The notes: generated by a model not told the origin, from the sequence alone. A DNA stretch of 64,000 bases from Helicobacter aurati (GCF_003364265.1 NZ_NXLW01000004.1:62001-126000); one strand, 5' to 3'. Shown: positions 1-9,234, counted from the first letter of the stretch. Numbers and translations: made by a program.

Positions 1-67
1 GGCAATGGGCACATTGAAGTCTTTTTGGACGCAAGACCCACAAGTTGAAATTTATCAAGAGATTTAG
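1..67 (+). CDS. 3' end of an unidentified gene
   Basis: An open frame runs from the window edge (frame 2) to a TAG stop at 65-67. It encodes a short tail ending DPQVEIYQEI. Too little is present to name a family. It is convergent with pyrE, whose stop codon lies 43 bases away. It could also be chance, since only about 21 codons are visible. Confidence 0.3.
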   Translation, partial: AMGTLKSFWTQDPQVEIYQEI

Positions 68-109
68 AATCTCTAGTTGTGTTGTATTATTACAATAGTT
101 ACGATGATA

Positions 110-760
110 TTAGTTTCGGCTGCCCGGTTTGTAGGCAACGGAGCTTTTGCACAATGGACAAGAATCCGCAGGATAAATCTCAAAAGAGAAGTTAGCTAAA
201 GCAAACAATGGGAGATTCAGTGGAAGTTTACAAGTTACTTGTTGTTTGTCTTTTGTAATGACGTCTTGCTCATTTTCATTTCTTTGTCGTTGCTTATTAG
301 GTAGAATCGCTTCACAGAATCCACGATTTGCAAGCCCAGCGAATGCCGTTACTACTGCTTCTTGTTGCAATATACACTGCGCGCTTTCAAGCGCGCTTCC
401 CCCAGTCGTAATAATATCTTCACAAATTAAGACTTTTTCCCCCTTTCTTACTTGGAAGCCTCTACGCAATGTCATTTCCTTATTGATTCTTTCTGTAAAA
501 ATAAACCGCACATTAAGTGCACGTGCAAGTTCGTATCCTGCCAAGATTCCTCCAAGTGCAGGAGAGCAAACGCATTCTACCTCGATATTATATTGTTTGA
601 TGAGATTAGCTAATGCTAATGCAAGCTTTTGTCCTACTTGAGGATATTCTAAAACCTTTGCTGATTGCAAATAATATTGTGTGTGATTTCCGCTACTAAG
701 CAAAAAGTGCCCTTCTAATAGGGCGTTATGTTCTTTATAAATTTTTTCTATGTCTATCAT
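110..760 (-). CDS. pyrE: orotate phosphoribosyltransferase
   Basis: PyrE transfers phosphoribose from PRPP to orotate to give OMP, the fifth step of pyrimidine synthesis, in the cytosol. The protein has the PRTase fold: an N-terminal SSGNHTQYY segment near residue 23, and the PRPP loop [17 protein letters not shown] in which the two acidic residues and TTGGS bind ribose phosphate. I place the start at the ATG at 758-760, because GGAGAAA lies about 8 bases upstream and the protein then begins [19 protein letters not shown]. An upstream in-frame extension to 820 has no such support. The C-terminal third carries a polar insertion rich in Q, N and K (about residues 150-172) and then a CPLCKSS motif. 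It is the last gene of a secG-frr-pyrE cluster, an order also known in H. pylori. The gap to frr (155 bp) leaves room for a separate promoter. Confidence 0.93.
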   Translation of the reverse strand: MIDIEKIYKEHNALLEGHFLLSSGNHTQYYLQSAKVLEYPQVGQKLALALANLIKQYNIEVECVCSPALGGILAGYELARALNVRFIFTERINKEMTLRRGFQVRKGEKVLICEDIITTGGSALESAQCILQQEAVVTAFAGLANRGFCEAILPNKQRQRNENEQDVITKDKQQVTCKLPLNLPLFALANFSFEIYPADSCPLCKSSVAYKPGSRN

Positions 761-915
761 ATTGCTTTTTCTCCATTGATTTGTAACTCTATTTTCATAG
801 CCATAAATTACCGCCGCCAAGTTTTATTTAAGCTTGAATGTACGTATGTGCAAGCAATTCAATATAAGCAATATAGCATGTTCAAATGCAATAGCTCTAA
901 ATATGTTTTATTGTG

Positions 916-1473
916 TTAAATTTTGAGAATCTCTTCTTCTTTTGCTTTTACCATAGATTCTATTTTTTTGTTGTATTCATCGGTAATTTTTTGTATTTCA
1001 TCTATACTTTTTTTGCTCTCATCTATGGTTATAGTTTTATCTTTTTCTAGTTTTTTTATAGCATTGTTAGAATCTTGTCTGACATTACGGATAGCTACTT
1101 TTGTTTTTTCGCCCATTGTACGTGCTTGTTTTGCAATTTCTTTACGTTGTTCTGAAGTCATTGGGGGAAAAAAAAGCTTCACAGAATCTGCGTTGGTATT
1201 GGGATTAACGCCTATATTAGCCTCCTGTATTGCCTTTTCAATATTTTTTGTTAGTGGTTTCTCCCATGGAGTGATGATAATTGTATTGGAATCTTGAATA
1301 AGGATTGTGGCTACTTGAGATAATGGCGTAAGAGTACCATAATAGTCTATGCGAATATTATCAAGTAAGCTAACGCTTACTCTATTGCTTCGTAGAGTGG
1401 TAAAATCCCTTTGCAAAGCATTAAGGCTTTTTTGCATAGAATCTTTTGTGTCTTTATAGATATTTTGCAGCAT
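916..1473 (-). CDS. frr: ribosome recycling factor
   Basis: RRF works with EF-G to split post-termination ribosomes. The 185-residue length is exactly that of the family, and the hallmark pattern is present: an N-terminal helix with [20 protein letters not shown], the central small domain (PLSQVATI and IITPWEKPL), then the long lysine- and glutamate-rich helices ending in [10 protein letters not shown]. It starts at the ATG at 1471-1473, 25 bases after the secG stop, so the two are probably co-transcribed. A run of eight A in the coding strand complement near 1167 is a modest slippage site but is in frame here. Confidence 0.97.
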   Translation of the reverse strand: MLQNIYKDTKDSMQKSLNALQRDFTTLRSNRVSVSLLDNIRIDYYGTLTPLSQVATILIQDSNTIIITPWEKPLTKNIEKAIQEANIGVNPNTNADSVKLFFPPMTSEQRKEIAKQARTMGEKTKVAIRNVRQDSNNAIKKLEKDKTITIDESKKSIDEIQKITDEYNKKIESMVKAKEEEILKI

Positions 1474-1498
1474 ATATTTCCTTCATGCGTGAAATTAA

Positions 1499-1981
1499 TT
1501 ATTGAGAATTTGTAGGTTTTTGTTGTTCTTGGTGTTGTGAGTCAAAAGGCGGTATGGGCTGTGAGTTATTTATTGTCGCATTGTCCTTGCTTGTCCCTGT
1601 TATATTATTTTGATTAAGTATGGGTTGTTGTTGATTGGCATTAAGATTAGGATTGCTAAGGGGTGTTGTATTATTTGTGTTGAAGCCATCAAATGGTACG
1701 GAAATAGGCAAAGTTTCTTTAGGCAGACTGATTCCGTCTGTAATACTTTTGTTGGCTTTAACATTATATAAATATCCTAATGCAACGGTATTTACTATAA
1801 ATACCAATCCTAAAAACATGGTTATTTTTGCCATGAAGTTTGCTGGACCTTTAGCACCGAAAAGACTCTCATTACTTCCGCTGTAAGCACCTAAGCCAAT
1901 GCTCGAGCTTTTTTGCAACAGAACTACTGCTACTATGCTGATAGATAGAATAACTTGTATAATAATTAGGATGTCAGTCAT
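1499..1981 (-). CDS. secG: protein translocase subunit SecG
   Basis: SecG is the small membrane subunit of the SecYEG protein-conducting channel. The first 80 residues show the family's two membrane helices (about 3-23 and 52-71) separated by the conserved cytosolic loop with LLQKSSSIGLGAYSG and LFGAKGPANFMAKIT. The remaining 80 residues form a hydrophilic tail very rich in N, Q, P and T. That makes the protein 160 residues, longer than E. coli SecG (110); long low-complexity tails are common in Helicobacter SecG. The start ATG (1979-1981) is preceded by GGAG at 6-9 bases. It is first in the secG-frr-pyrE run. Confidence 0.95.
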   Translation of the reverse strand: MTDILIIIQVILSISIVAVVLLQKSSSIGLGAYSGSNESLFGAKGPANFMAKITMFLGLVFIVNTVALGYLYNVKANKSITDGISLPKETLPISVPFDGFNTNNTTPLSNPNLNANQQQPILNQNNITGTSKDNATINNSQPIPPFDSQHQEQQKPTNSQ

Positions 1982-2085
1982 TATTTGCTCCTACAAATAG
2001 CAAATTTAGGATAAAGATCCTATCTAAATAAGATTAATAATACAAAATGCAATTTAATGTGCGGAGTTGATAAAGGCTAGTGCGG

Positions 2086-2913
2086 TTATTGAGCGTTACC
2101 TGCTTGAATGAGAGAATCATAATAGCCAAAGTAATCCTTACGACTTTTTTTGGAAGCAAACATATAGGTTAGTGAACCGCCACCGTCAAAATCTATGCGC
2201 GTATAAAAAGGCGATTGAGGAGTAATATGGGCGGGCAATGTGATATTGTGCTGATGGATAGTTTTTAGATTCTGGCAATTAAGCACGGCGAGTGTGTTGC
2301 TACCCATGATAAAAACCAAGCCGACAGCGTATTCATTGCAAGCGGCAGGCAACGTTTTGCTAGTTGGATCGTGCTTGCCTCTTGAGTTAAGAAATCCCAT
2401 AAGTAAATCCGAGCTAACAAAGTCAATAAAAGGATATTGTGCCTTTATGGCATTATAGGTTTTTTCATCGGGGGCAATTAAGAAAGCTTTGTTGTTATAA
2501 CTTCTAAAGATGACTTTATCATTCTTTTGTGGTGTGATTCTAGGTGTAGGCAAATAAGGTTGCTGCAATTGAGTAAAAGGCAATATTTTAGCCGTAGCGG
2601 TTGCTCCATTGACATTTATAACTTCAACACTTGCTGCAATTCCTTGGTAGGATTCCAAATCGCGCATAACAATTCCCGTTTCACCCACCTTGAGACTCAT
2701 AGCGGGAAATGTAATAAACGTTGCGTTGTTAGATTCTGCGTTTTCTACATCGCCAATTTGCGTTATTTCGATTTGTGTAAGATTTTTGATTTCTGCAATA
2801 GATTCATGACTCATTGCGATTTTAAGTGAATCATTCTCAATATTGCTTTTGTCCGTATTACTTTGTACGTATAAACTACTACACAAAAACAACATAGCGA
2901 TATATCGTAGCAT
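2086..2913 (-). CDS. secreted protein with PgbA-type N-terminal domain
   Basis: The 275-residue protein begins with a signal peptide (MLRYIAMLFLCSSLYVQS). The start at 2911-2913 is chosen because GGAG sits 6 bases upstream and the peptide is then a compact leader; starts at 2925 or 2937 would add charged residues in front. The mature part shows the pattern I know from the N-terminal domain of H. pylori plasminogen-binding proteins PgbA/PgbB: LKVGETGIVMRD, then LPFTQLQQPYLPTPRITPQKND, then FLIAPDEKTYNAIKAQYPFIDFV and NEYAVGLVFIMGSNTLAVLNC. The lysine-rich C-terminal region thought to bind plasminogen in H. pylori is absent, so plasminogen binding should not be assumed. The family assignment is from memory of these motifs. 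Confidence 0.7.
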   Translation of the reverse strand: MLRYIAMLFLCSSLYVQSNTDKSNIENDSLKIAMSHESIAEIKNLTQIEITQIGDVENAESNNATFITFPAMSLKVGETGIVMRDLESYQGIAASVEVINVNGATATAKILPFTQLQQPYLPTPRITPQKNDKVIFRSYNNKAFLIAPDEKTYNAIKAQYPFIDFVSSDLLMGFLNSRGKHDPTSKTLPAACNEYAVGLVFIMGSNTLAVLNCQNLKTIHQHNITLPAHITPQSPFYTRIDFDGGGSLTYMFASKKSRKDYFGYYDSLIQAGNAQ

Positions 2914-2989
2914 AATCTTCTCCATTCTGAAAACCAAGATTATAACTTAAGTATTTTAATAGATACTTGTGTATAGGCAATGTGTTGCT

Positions 2990-4636
2990 TCTTACTTGTG
3001 CTTGCAAGCAAAAAGAGATTAAAAAGTATGGAGCAGAGATTGCAGTGCATAATCCTCCTTTGGTCATGTTTGCGCTTGTATTTCCCAATAGCAACGAAAT
3101 AATGCACGTCCTATTTCAACTCTTGAATTAATAGGATCTGATGAGACTTGTTCTTTGTAAGAATCTATCGTAGATATTAATACTGAAATAGAGCAATTAG
3201 AGTCTTTGTGTTCTGATTGTTTTTCTCTTGTAGAGGGAAATGAAAATGCCTTTTTACAAAATAAAGCTCGCATAGAATCCACTTTAACATCTTTTAGGGT
3301 TAAGTCGACGTTTCTTAGGTTTATGGCTAAAGAGATATAGAGCTTTTTTAAATGTAAAAGGATTAACATGCGCGAGCAATTAGATAAATTTTATTACTCA
3401 CTAGAACAGCTTAAAGTCGTAGGTTATGTCTATGACAAAAAAGAATGGAGAGCTTGCACGAGAATATATCCAAGCTGCTGATTATATCATTTTCCCAATT
3501 AGTTCAGATTCTCCTTGGCAGCAAGATGAAGCTAAGGAACTTAGAGATCTCTTACAACCACAAAGCAATGCCGACGTAGACCACGATGTTTTTTATCAAG
3601 AAATCAAGAAAATTATAGATGATAAAAAGCCCGTTATTGTCATTCTCAACAGGAAACAAAACTATGATGAAAAAACGATGCAAAGGGTGGCAGACAAAGT
3701 CTATGATAATCTTGAGAAAGTTCAATTAACAAGGGAAGATATAGGAAAGAAGCTCACAGTTTGCACAGTGAATGCACGAGCGCGCTAAGGGGAAAGCTTG
3801 AGGGCAAAAATCTCCTTTTAGAATCTAGTAAATTAGCAGAGTTGGAGTTGCGTATCAAAAAATTATTTGCAAAAAGTGGGATTGCAGAGATTATGCGTAC
3901 TTGCAATAACAATATTGCGACATTTGCCACACAGGTTAAGCGATCCATCGATAGCAAGATTGATAATGAAGAAGCAAAAATATTGCAGGAATGCCTGACT
4001 TCCTTAGAGTCAACAAACAGAGATGAACGTTCTAATCTTGATTCTATAATTAATGAGGAATCAAACCGATTATTGAATGACTTACAACGTATACCTTATG
4101 AAGAAGCTGCACGTGCTTCTTCGCACTTAGCTTCTACTCAAGAGCAAATACAACAAAAACTTAATGGAGAATTGCAAAGAATCGTAGATGAGATTAAGAG
4201 TGAAGTTTGGCATGTGCAGGCAGAATATGCAGCAATCACTCATGGTGATTCTGATTCTAGCGATACTCTTTCTACCCTTGCAGCCCTAGCAGACATGGTT
4301 GGCAAGGTAGTGGTATTAATCCCCCATCATCCTATAGCGAAAATAGTCGCGCCTATCGCGCTAGCTGCTAAATAAATTCTTAATGTGCTTAGCGATGCAG
4401 AGCGAGAAAAAGAGAAGCGCAGGCAATGCAGTACTATAATAGTATAGACAATACCGTTAGGGAATTAAAAGAGAGTTTTAGAAGAGACAAGCAAAGTACT
4501 TGATTCTATGTTTGAATGTGTTATTAAGAAAACAAATGAGCAGATTCAATCAGTTACAACTCATGACAATAAGCTTGCAGAGCTTAAAGAAAGGGTAAGG
4601 AATAATATTGAAGAGCGATTGCCTACTTTATTGTAG
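2990..4636 (+). pseudogene. decayed dynamin-like GTPase gene
   Basis: A chain of coding fragments on the plus strand adds up to one broken protein. Fragments lie at about 2990-3131 (frame 0), 3161-3340 and 3368-3478 (frame 2), 3426-3788 (frame 0), 3761-4378 (frame 2) and about 4380-4636. The 3426 fragment has ADYIIFPISSDSPWQQDE followed by KPVIVILNRKQNYDE and VCTVNARAR. This is the order of the switch II-distal helix, the N/TKxD-type base-recognition strand and the following motif in dynamin-superfamily GTPases. The 3761 fragment is a long helical stalk-like region. Frameshifts near 3425 and 3780 and in-frame stops at 3338 and 4376 break it. The P-loop GxxxxGKS and the DxPG motif are not found, so the 5' GTPase core is lost. 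Bacterial dynamin-like proteins often occur in pairs in Campylobacterota, and the 2990-3340 part could be the tail of a first partner. Confidence 0.6.
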
Positions 4637-4759
4637 TGTGGAAACATTGGATAGGTTCGTTTGTTTGTGCGGATTGATTGAAATGAATGTATCAACTTGA
4701 TGAATGAAGAGTCTTTAGATTCTCTATCAAGAATCTTAGCATTTAGAATCTTGACATTT

Positions 4760-5325
4760 AGCTTGCCACCAACAAGACATTTCGATGTTTTCCCATAGAG
4801 GAATAATTTCCCCAATTTTTGACGTTATAAGCTGAAATTTGATTTTCTTCTGTTTTACTCCCTCTTGATAGAGTTCATAGAGTGATTGCAGTGGCTTACT
4901 CCAATGATGCGGTGTGAGTCGATGATGGGCAAATCATCTGCGCTAAAAATATCTACGTCTTTAAAGGGTTGGAAAACAAAAGGAAACGAAGAAGCGCTAC
5001 TTTTCAATAACGGGTCTAATAAAATAGTTTTATCGCGCAACCAAAGCATAAGCGAGGAATGTCCAAACCACACAACACTATCTTGTGTGTGGGGTTATTT
5101 GTAAATTGCTTTTTATATGCGGATTGCAACAAGCGGTTGCGGGAGTAATGTCGAAGTATGAAATGCAATAAGGCTTTTTGGCTTGCTGTTGATAGGATTC
5201 TATGATATGCAATTCTTTAGAGGGGAATCGCGCCTTGTTAGTTGAGGTGCGAATCGCTGTTGTTACTAGGCTGTGGTTATGGGCGCTTTGCCGTTATGAA
5301 AATACGGTGAGTTTTTACGTTCGTG
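4760..5325 (-). pseudogene. remnant of an MBL-fold hydrolase (NAPE-PLD/UlaG-like)
   Basis: Read on the minus strand, fragments match this family in order. First comes RKNSPYFHNGK (around 5290), then VVWFGHSSLMLWLRDKTILL with DPLL and SADDLPIID (5090-4930). After that comes HWSKPLQSLYELYQEG, then ITSKIGEI and a terminal CWWQ (4912-4775). In intact members the ID is followed by the HxHxDH metal site and about 150 residues before the HW motif. Here the two blocks are fused at about 4915 with a frame change, so the catalytic centre is deleted. There is also a stop between the N-terminal block and WFGHS (5095-5097). The gene cannot make an active enzyme. With the neighbouring dynamin remnant it marks 3.0-5.4 kb as a decaying region. 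Confidence 0.6.
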
Positions 5326-5405
5326 TAAATTGCGCACTTCTTAACCCCCTGTTGATAAGCAATTAGCAGCACATTGAGATTACCGCTAAGAATCTATTAG
5401 CTGAA

Positions 5406-6449
5406 TTATAATAAGTGTAAGCGAGATACCGCATAAACTATGAAAAATCCCCCAATAAATAGGAAAATACAAAGCAGAAAAGCAAGCTTAAAGGCAGCTC
5501 CTCCAAAGGTAATAAACTTTTTGAAGTCAATTTGAAGTCCAAGCGCGCACATAGCCATTGTTAGACAAAGAACAGAAAGGAATTTTGCCCATTCAATAAG
5601 TGGTGCTGGCAATGCAATCAAAGAGTGTATTATAATTACTACTAAGAATCCTATGGCAAACCAAGGGATATAAAGCTGTTTGTTTGTGGTTGCTTGTGTA
5701 GAAAATTTTTCAAGGCATAATGGAATAATAAGCAAGGCTGGAGCTAAGAGCATAACACGAATCATTTTTACAATAAGCGCATAGGTAGCACATTCTTGTG
5801 AGATTGCATCTCCTGCGCCAACAACGTTTGCAACTTCATGCAAACTAATACCAATATAGAGTCCTTCTTCTATTACATTAAATGGGATAAAGCCTAGCTT
5901 GTAAAGTATCGGGAAAAGAAACATGCCTATTAATCCAAAAACTACAACCGTTCCAACAGCAATAATGCCTTTATGTGGAGCAGATTTGAGAGCAGATTCC
6001 ATAGCTAGAACTGCTGCTGCGCCGCAGATAGCACTACCTATGCTTACTAAGATGGCTAATTCTTTATCAAGCCCTAAAAATTTTATTCCAATAAAGACAC
6101 CTAAACCTAGAATCAAAACTACAATTGCTAGAGAAAGCAAGATTCCTATGATTCCAACGTTATTAATATCGCTTAAAGAAACATTGAAACCATAAAGGAT
6201 AATGCCTAGTCGTAGGATTTTTTTTGCACTAAAAGTAACGCCAGCCTCTAGCTTATTGTTTATAGAAGATGTTTTTTGATAGATAAGTGAAAGTATAATT
6301 CCTAAGCAAATGCCAATAATGAGTGGAGAGATGTGTAGCTCTCTGATAATGTTTAAATGTCCGATAAATATACTTGCAAAAGCAATGCAAAGCGCGAGGC
6401 AAACCCCTCCTATATAATGAGGTAGGGCGCGGAAAATAGAGTTGTTCAT
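5406..6449 (-). CDS. YeiH/UPF0324 family membrane protein, putative sulfate exporter
   Basis: A polytopic inner-membrane protein of 347 residues with about ten hydrophobic segments. Family motifs are visible: IIGICLGIILSL near the N-terminus, the KILRLGIILYGFNVSLSDI segment, SIGSAICGAAAVLA, then LYIGISLHEVANVVGAG. These match UPF0324 (E. coli YeiH), whose members are linked to sulfite/sulfate or taurine metabolism in other bacteria; transport has not been shown for most. The start ATG at 6447-6449 is preceded by AAGGA about 8 bases upstream. A longer frame to 6506 lacks a ribosome site. It is divergent from pheA, with 112 bases between the starts. Confidence 0.85.
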   Translation of the reverse strand: MNNSIFRALPHYIGGVCLALCIAFASIFIGHLNIIRELHISPLIIGICLGIILSLIYQKTSSINNKLEAGVTFSAKKILRLGIILYGFNVSLSDINNVGIIGILLSLAIVVLILGLGVFIGIKFLGLDKELAILVSIGSAICGAAAVLAMESALKSAPHKGIIAVGTVVVFGLIGMFLFPILYKLGFIPFNVIEEGLYIGISLHEVANVVGAGDAISQECATYALIVKMIRVMLLAPALLIIPLCLEKFSTQATTNKQLYIPWFAIGFLVVIIIHSLIALPAPLIEWAKFLSVLCLTMAMCALGLQIDFKKFITFGGAAFKLAFLLCIFLFIGGFFIVYAVSRLHLL

Positions 6450-6508
6450 ATAGAGATTCCTTATGTAATTGAGAGTATCATTGGGGCTCGAATTGTAGCA
6501 AAACATAG

Positions 6509-6514
6509 TATAAT
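6509..6514 (+). promoter_or_regulatory. -10 box upstream of pheA
   Basis: TATAAT 48 bases before the pheA ATG, in the divergent gap with the YeiH-type gene. The ribosome site AAGGAGG at 6551-6557 is unusually complete. Confidence 0.55.
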
Positions 6515-6561
6515 TCTGCTTGGATTCTTGGATCTATCATAAGTAAAATGAAGGAGGTAAT

Positions 6562-7710
6562 ATGCTAAACAATAAAGATTCTAAACAGATAGAATCTTCC
6601 TTTGATACAGCTGAACACAACGATACTGAAGCCCAAATTGCTGTTTTACGTGAGGAAATTGACAAGATAGATTCTAAGCTCATTACATTGCTTAATGAGA
6701 GGTTTGAGTTTGTGAAGCAAATAGGGCATCTTAAGGTGCAAAATAATGCAACCATTTATCGCCCAGATAGAGAAAGATTGATTATCGATAAATTACTAAA
6801 ATATGCTAGGCAACACAATCTTACCAATTTAAATAAAGAGCGATTAGAATCTATTTTCTATGAAATATTTGGAGTAGCACTCAATATAGAAATGCCACAA
6901 AAAATTGCTTTTCTTGGTCCTCTTGGGAGTTTCTGCCATCAAGCCGCAGAAACAAGATTCGGTCCTTTGAGTTATTATTTGCCTGTTAAAACCATTACGG
7001 CTGTTTTTCATTCATTACAAAATGGCAATGCAAAATACGGCGTTATTCCACTTGAAAATAACACTAATGGAATGGTCGGAGAAAGCATTGACAATCTAGC
7101 GAAGTATTGTTTTAGTATTATAGGCGAGATTGTTTTTGATATTCATCATAGTTTTGCAACCACTGCTAGCTCCCTTACAGATATTGATAAGATTTACTCT
7201 AAAGATATTGCATTTGGGCAATGTAGAGATTTTATCAATGATTATAATTTATATGATATTAAGCAAATTGCTGTTAGTTCTACTGCTTATGCCGCGGAAC
7301 TTGCTAGCAAAGATTCTAAAAGTGCTGCGATTTGTTCCGAAATTGCGGCAAAACTTTATAAATTACCTATTATGTTTCATAAAATTCAAACAAGTTTTAA
7401 CAATCAAACGCGTTTTGTCATTATTAGTGATTTTTTTAATCCTCGCGCAGAGAATCATAAAACTTCAATATTCGTAAGTATAAAAGACTTTGAAAAGTCT
7501 GGATCTTTATTTGAGTTACTACGTGATTTTAAAGAAGAGAATATTAATATTACAAAAATCGATTCACGACCTATTTATTATGATAAAGGTTTTCGTTCAG
7601 GATTTTATATGGATTTTCATGGACATAGAGACGATCCAAATATAGCAAGGATTTTTACCAAGCGAAAAGATGAGATTAAATGGCTTGGCAGTTACCCCGT
7701 GTTTTATTAA
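6562..7710 (+). CDS. pheA: bifunctional chorismate mutase / prephenate dehydratase
   Basis: The P-protein converts chorismate to prephenate and then to phenylpyruvate for phenylalanine synthesis. Three domains can be read in order. The AroQ chorismate mutase lies at about residues 20-105 (LREEIDKIDSKLITLLNERF, then IGHLKVQ and PDRE). The prephenate dehydratase lies at about 112-290 (IAFLGPLGSFCHQAA, YGVIPLENNTNGMVGESID, NNQTRFVIIS). A C-terminal ACT domain lies at about 300-382 (TSIFVSIKDFEKSGSLFELL, NITKIDSRP). The ACT ESRP-type motif reads DSRP here, so feedback by phenylalanine is likely but not certain. The first 20 residues are acidic and not part of the mutase fold. A strong AAGGAGG ribosome site supports the start. 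It is followed by convergent tRNA genes. Confidence 0.95.
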   Translation: MLNNKDSKQIESSFDTAEHNDTEAQIAVLREEIDKIDSKLITLLNERFEFVKQIGHLKVQNNATIYRPDRERLIIDKLLKYARQHNLTNLNKERLESIFYEIFGVALNIEMPQKIAFLGPLGSFCHQAAETRFGPLSYYLPVKTITAVFHSLQNGNAKYGVIPLENNTNGMVGESIDNLAKYCFSIIGEIVFDIHHSFATTASSLTDIDKIYSKDIAFGQCRDFINDYNLYDIKQIAVSSTAYAAELASKDSKSAAICSEIAAKLYKLPIMFHKIQTSFNNQTRFVIISDFFNPRAENHKTSIFVSIKDFEKSGSLFELLRDFKEENINITKIDSRPIYYDKGFRSGFYMDFHGHRDDPNIARIFTKRKDEIKWLGSYPVFY

Positions 7711-7792
7711 ATGTTAAAAGGATCGTATAATTAAGTCAATTTCAAGTATAGAAGTGTTTAAGTTTTGTACTTTGTATTAAAAATTATGATTT

Positions 7793-7869
<77 letters not shown>

Positions 7870-7902
7870 ATGAGTATAAGTGTATTTGCAAATGTATTTG
7901 TT

Positions 7903-7977
7903 TGGCTGGGGTACAAGGATTCGAACCTCGGAATGGCAGGACCAAAACCTGCTGCCTTACCGCTTGGCGATACCCCA
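7903..7977 (-). tRNA. tRNA-Gln (TTG)
   Basis: A 75-base cloverleaf on the minus strand with acceptor TGGGGTA/TACCCCA, anticodon TTG in a GCAGG/CCTGC stem, a T arm with GGTTCGAATCC, and an encoded GCCA end. It lies 33 bases upstream of tRNA-fMet in the direction of transcription, so the two are probably one transcript. Confidence 0.93.
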
Positions 7978-8023
7978 ATGAATTAATACATTTGAAATTC
8001 AGTGAATTTAAATATAAAGCGTG

Positions 8024-8029
8024 ATTATA
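8024..8029 (-). promoter_or_regulatory. -10 box for the tRNA-Gln/tRNA-fMet pair
   Basis: TATAAT on the minus strand, 46 bases before the 5' end of tRNA-Gln. It is back to back with the ribBA -10 box 34 bases away. Confidence 0.5.
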
Positions 8030-8062
8030 ACATGTAAAATTTAGAAAGTCAAATAATCTTGC

Positions 8063-8068
8063 TATAAT
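8063..8068 (+). promoter_or_regulatory. -10 box upstream of ribBA
   Basis: TATAAT preceded by GC, 28 bases before the ribBA ATG. The leader is too short for an FMN riboswitch, and none is visible. Confidence 0.55.
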
Positions 8069-8096
8069 TTTTATAAAAATAGAGAAAAGGTTCTTT

Positions 8097-9125
8097 ATGT
8101 ATCAACAGCGAGTAAAAGAAGCAATCAACTCAATAAAAAAAGGCGAAATGATTATTATTATGGACGATGAAGATAGAGAAAATGAGGGTGATTTGGTTAT
8201 GGCTGGTATCTTTTCTACGCCACAAAAAATAAACTTTATGGCGCAAGAAGCACGAGGATTAATCTGTGTTTCCATCACACAAGATCTTGCTGCAAGATTG
8301 GATTTACCACCCATGGTGAGTAAAAACGATAGTAATCATGAGACAGCCTTTACCGTTTCTATTGATGCCAAGAGTGCAAGGACGGGTATATCTGCCTATG
8401 AGCGAGATATGACAATAAAACTTATGTGCGATGTGAATACTACACCTAATGATTTCGTAAGACCCGGGCATATTTTTCCTTTAGTTGCAAAAGAAGGTGG
8501 CGTGTTAGCTCGCACAGGACATACAGAAGCAAGCGTGGATATTTGCAGACTCGCAGGTGTATTGCCGCTTAGTGTTATTTGTGAGATTATGAAAAAGGAC
8601 GGTACAATGGCCGGAAGAGGCGACAAATTTCTACTTGATTTTGCCAAAGAGCAGAATCTGAAAATACTTTACGTTTCAGATATTATTCAATATAGGCTTA
8701 ATTATGAGAATCTTGTTTGTAAAATCACAGAAGAAAATTTTATATTTTTAGGTGTTCCATGTACTCGCGTTATCTTTCGTGATCATTTGGGTTGTCGCCA
8801 TACTGTTTTTACCTTTCAGACAGATTCTATGCACGTACCACTTGTTAAGTTTCATACAATAAAGAGTGATTTAGCACTTTTAGAGAGCGCAACGGAATTT
8901 GATGATCTAACGCGCGGCATTGCAAAGATTCAGAAAGAGGGTGGTTATTGCATATTCTTGAATGCAGATTCTACACAAAATAAAGATGTAAAAAATTACG
9001 GTGTTGGTGCGCAAATCTTGCGTTTATTGGAAGTTGAGAATTTTAGATTACTTAGTTCCAGCAAGAGTGAGTATGCTGCCTTAAGCGGATTCAATCTTAA
9101 GTTGATAGAGAAAGTAGAAATTTAA
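8097..9125 (+). CDS. ribBA: 3,4-dihydroxy-2-butanone-4-phosphate synthase with degenerate GTP cyclohydrolase II-like domain
   Basis: Residues 1-200 are a complete RibB domain, which converts ribulose 5-phosphate to the four-carbon riboflavin precursor. The acidic loop MDDEDRENEGDLVMAG, the RGLICVSIT strand, the RPGHIFPLVAKEGGVLARTGHTEAS segment and CEIMKKDGTMAGR are all present. The C-terminal 140 residues align with GTP cyclohydrolase II only by fold markers (VPLVKFHT near 250, YGVGAQILRLL near 305). The zinc-binding CxGD...CDC segment and the catalytic Arg/Asp block are missing, so this half should not hydrolyse GTP. The same state is known from H. pylori and relatives, which have a separate RibA. 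AGAAAAGG precedes the start. Confidence 0.92.
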   Translation: MYQQRVKEAINSIKKGEMIIIMDDEDRENEGDLVMAGIFSTPQKINFMAQEARGLICVSITQDLAARLDLPPMVSKNDSNHETAFTVSIDAKSARTGISAYERDMTIKLMCDVNTTPNDFVRPGHIFPLVAKEGGVLARTGHTEASVDICRLAGVLPLSVICEIMKKDGTMAGRGDKFLLDFAKEQNLKILYVSDIIQYRLNYENLVCKITEENFIFLGVPCTRVIFRDHLGCRHTVFTFQTDSMHVPLVKFHTIKSDLALLESATEFDDLTRGIAKIQKEGGYCIFLNADSTQNKDVKNYGVGAQILRLLEVENFRLLSSSKSEYAALSGFNLKLIEKVEI

Positions 9126-9197
9126 TTATCTTTGTAGTGGCAGCACCTTGAAGCAATATGTAAATCTTATAGATTTTGTTTATCTGCTAAATATCGT

Positions 9198-9203
9198 TAT
9201 AAT
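9198..9203 (+). promoter_or_regulatory. -10 box upstream of recA
   Basis: TATAAT 31 bases before the recA ATG, with AAGAAAGG as ribosome site at 9221-9228. I see no LexA-type operator near it, in keeping with the absence of LexA in Helicobacter. Confidence 0.55.
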
Positions 9204-9234
9204 ATGGAATCAATACATTTAAGAAAGGTTCGCA

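Noticed and set aside
1999-2030. Nested inverted repeats (TAGGAT/ATCCTA, ATTTAG/CTAAAT) upstream of secG
   Set aside because: Arms of six bases in AT-rich DNA are common and no function can be assigned.
8028-8096. FMN riboswitch in front of ribBA
   Set aside because: The leader is too short and none of the conserved RFN-element segments is visible.
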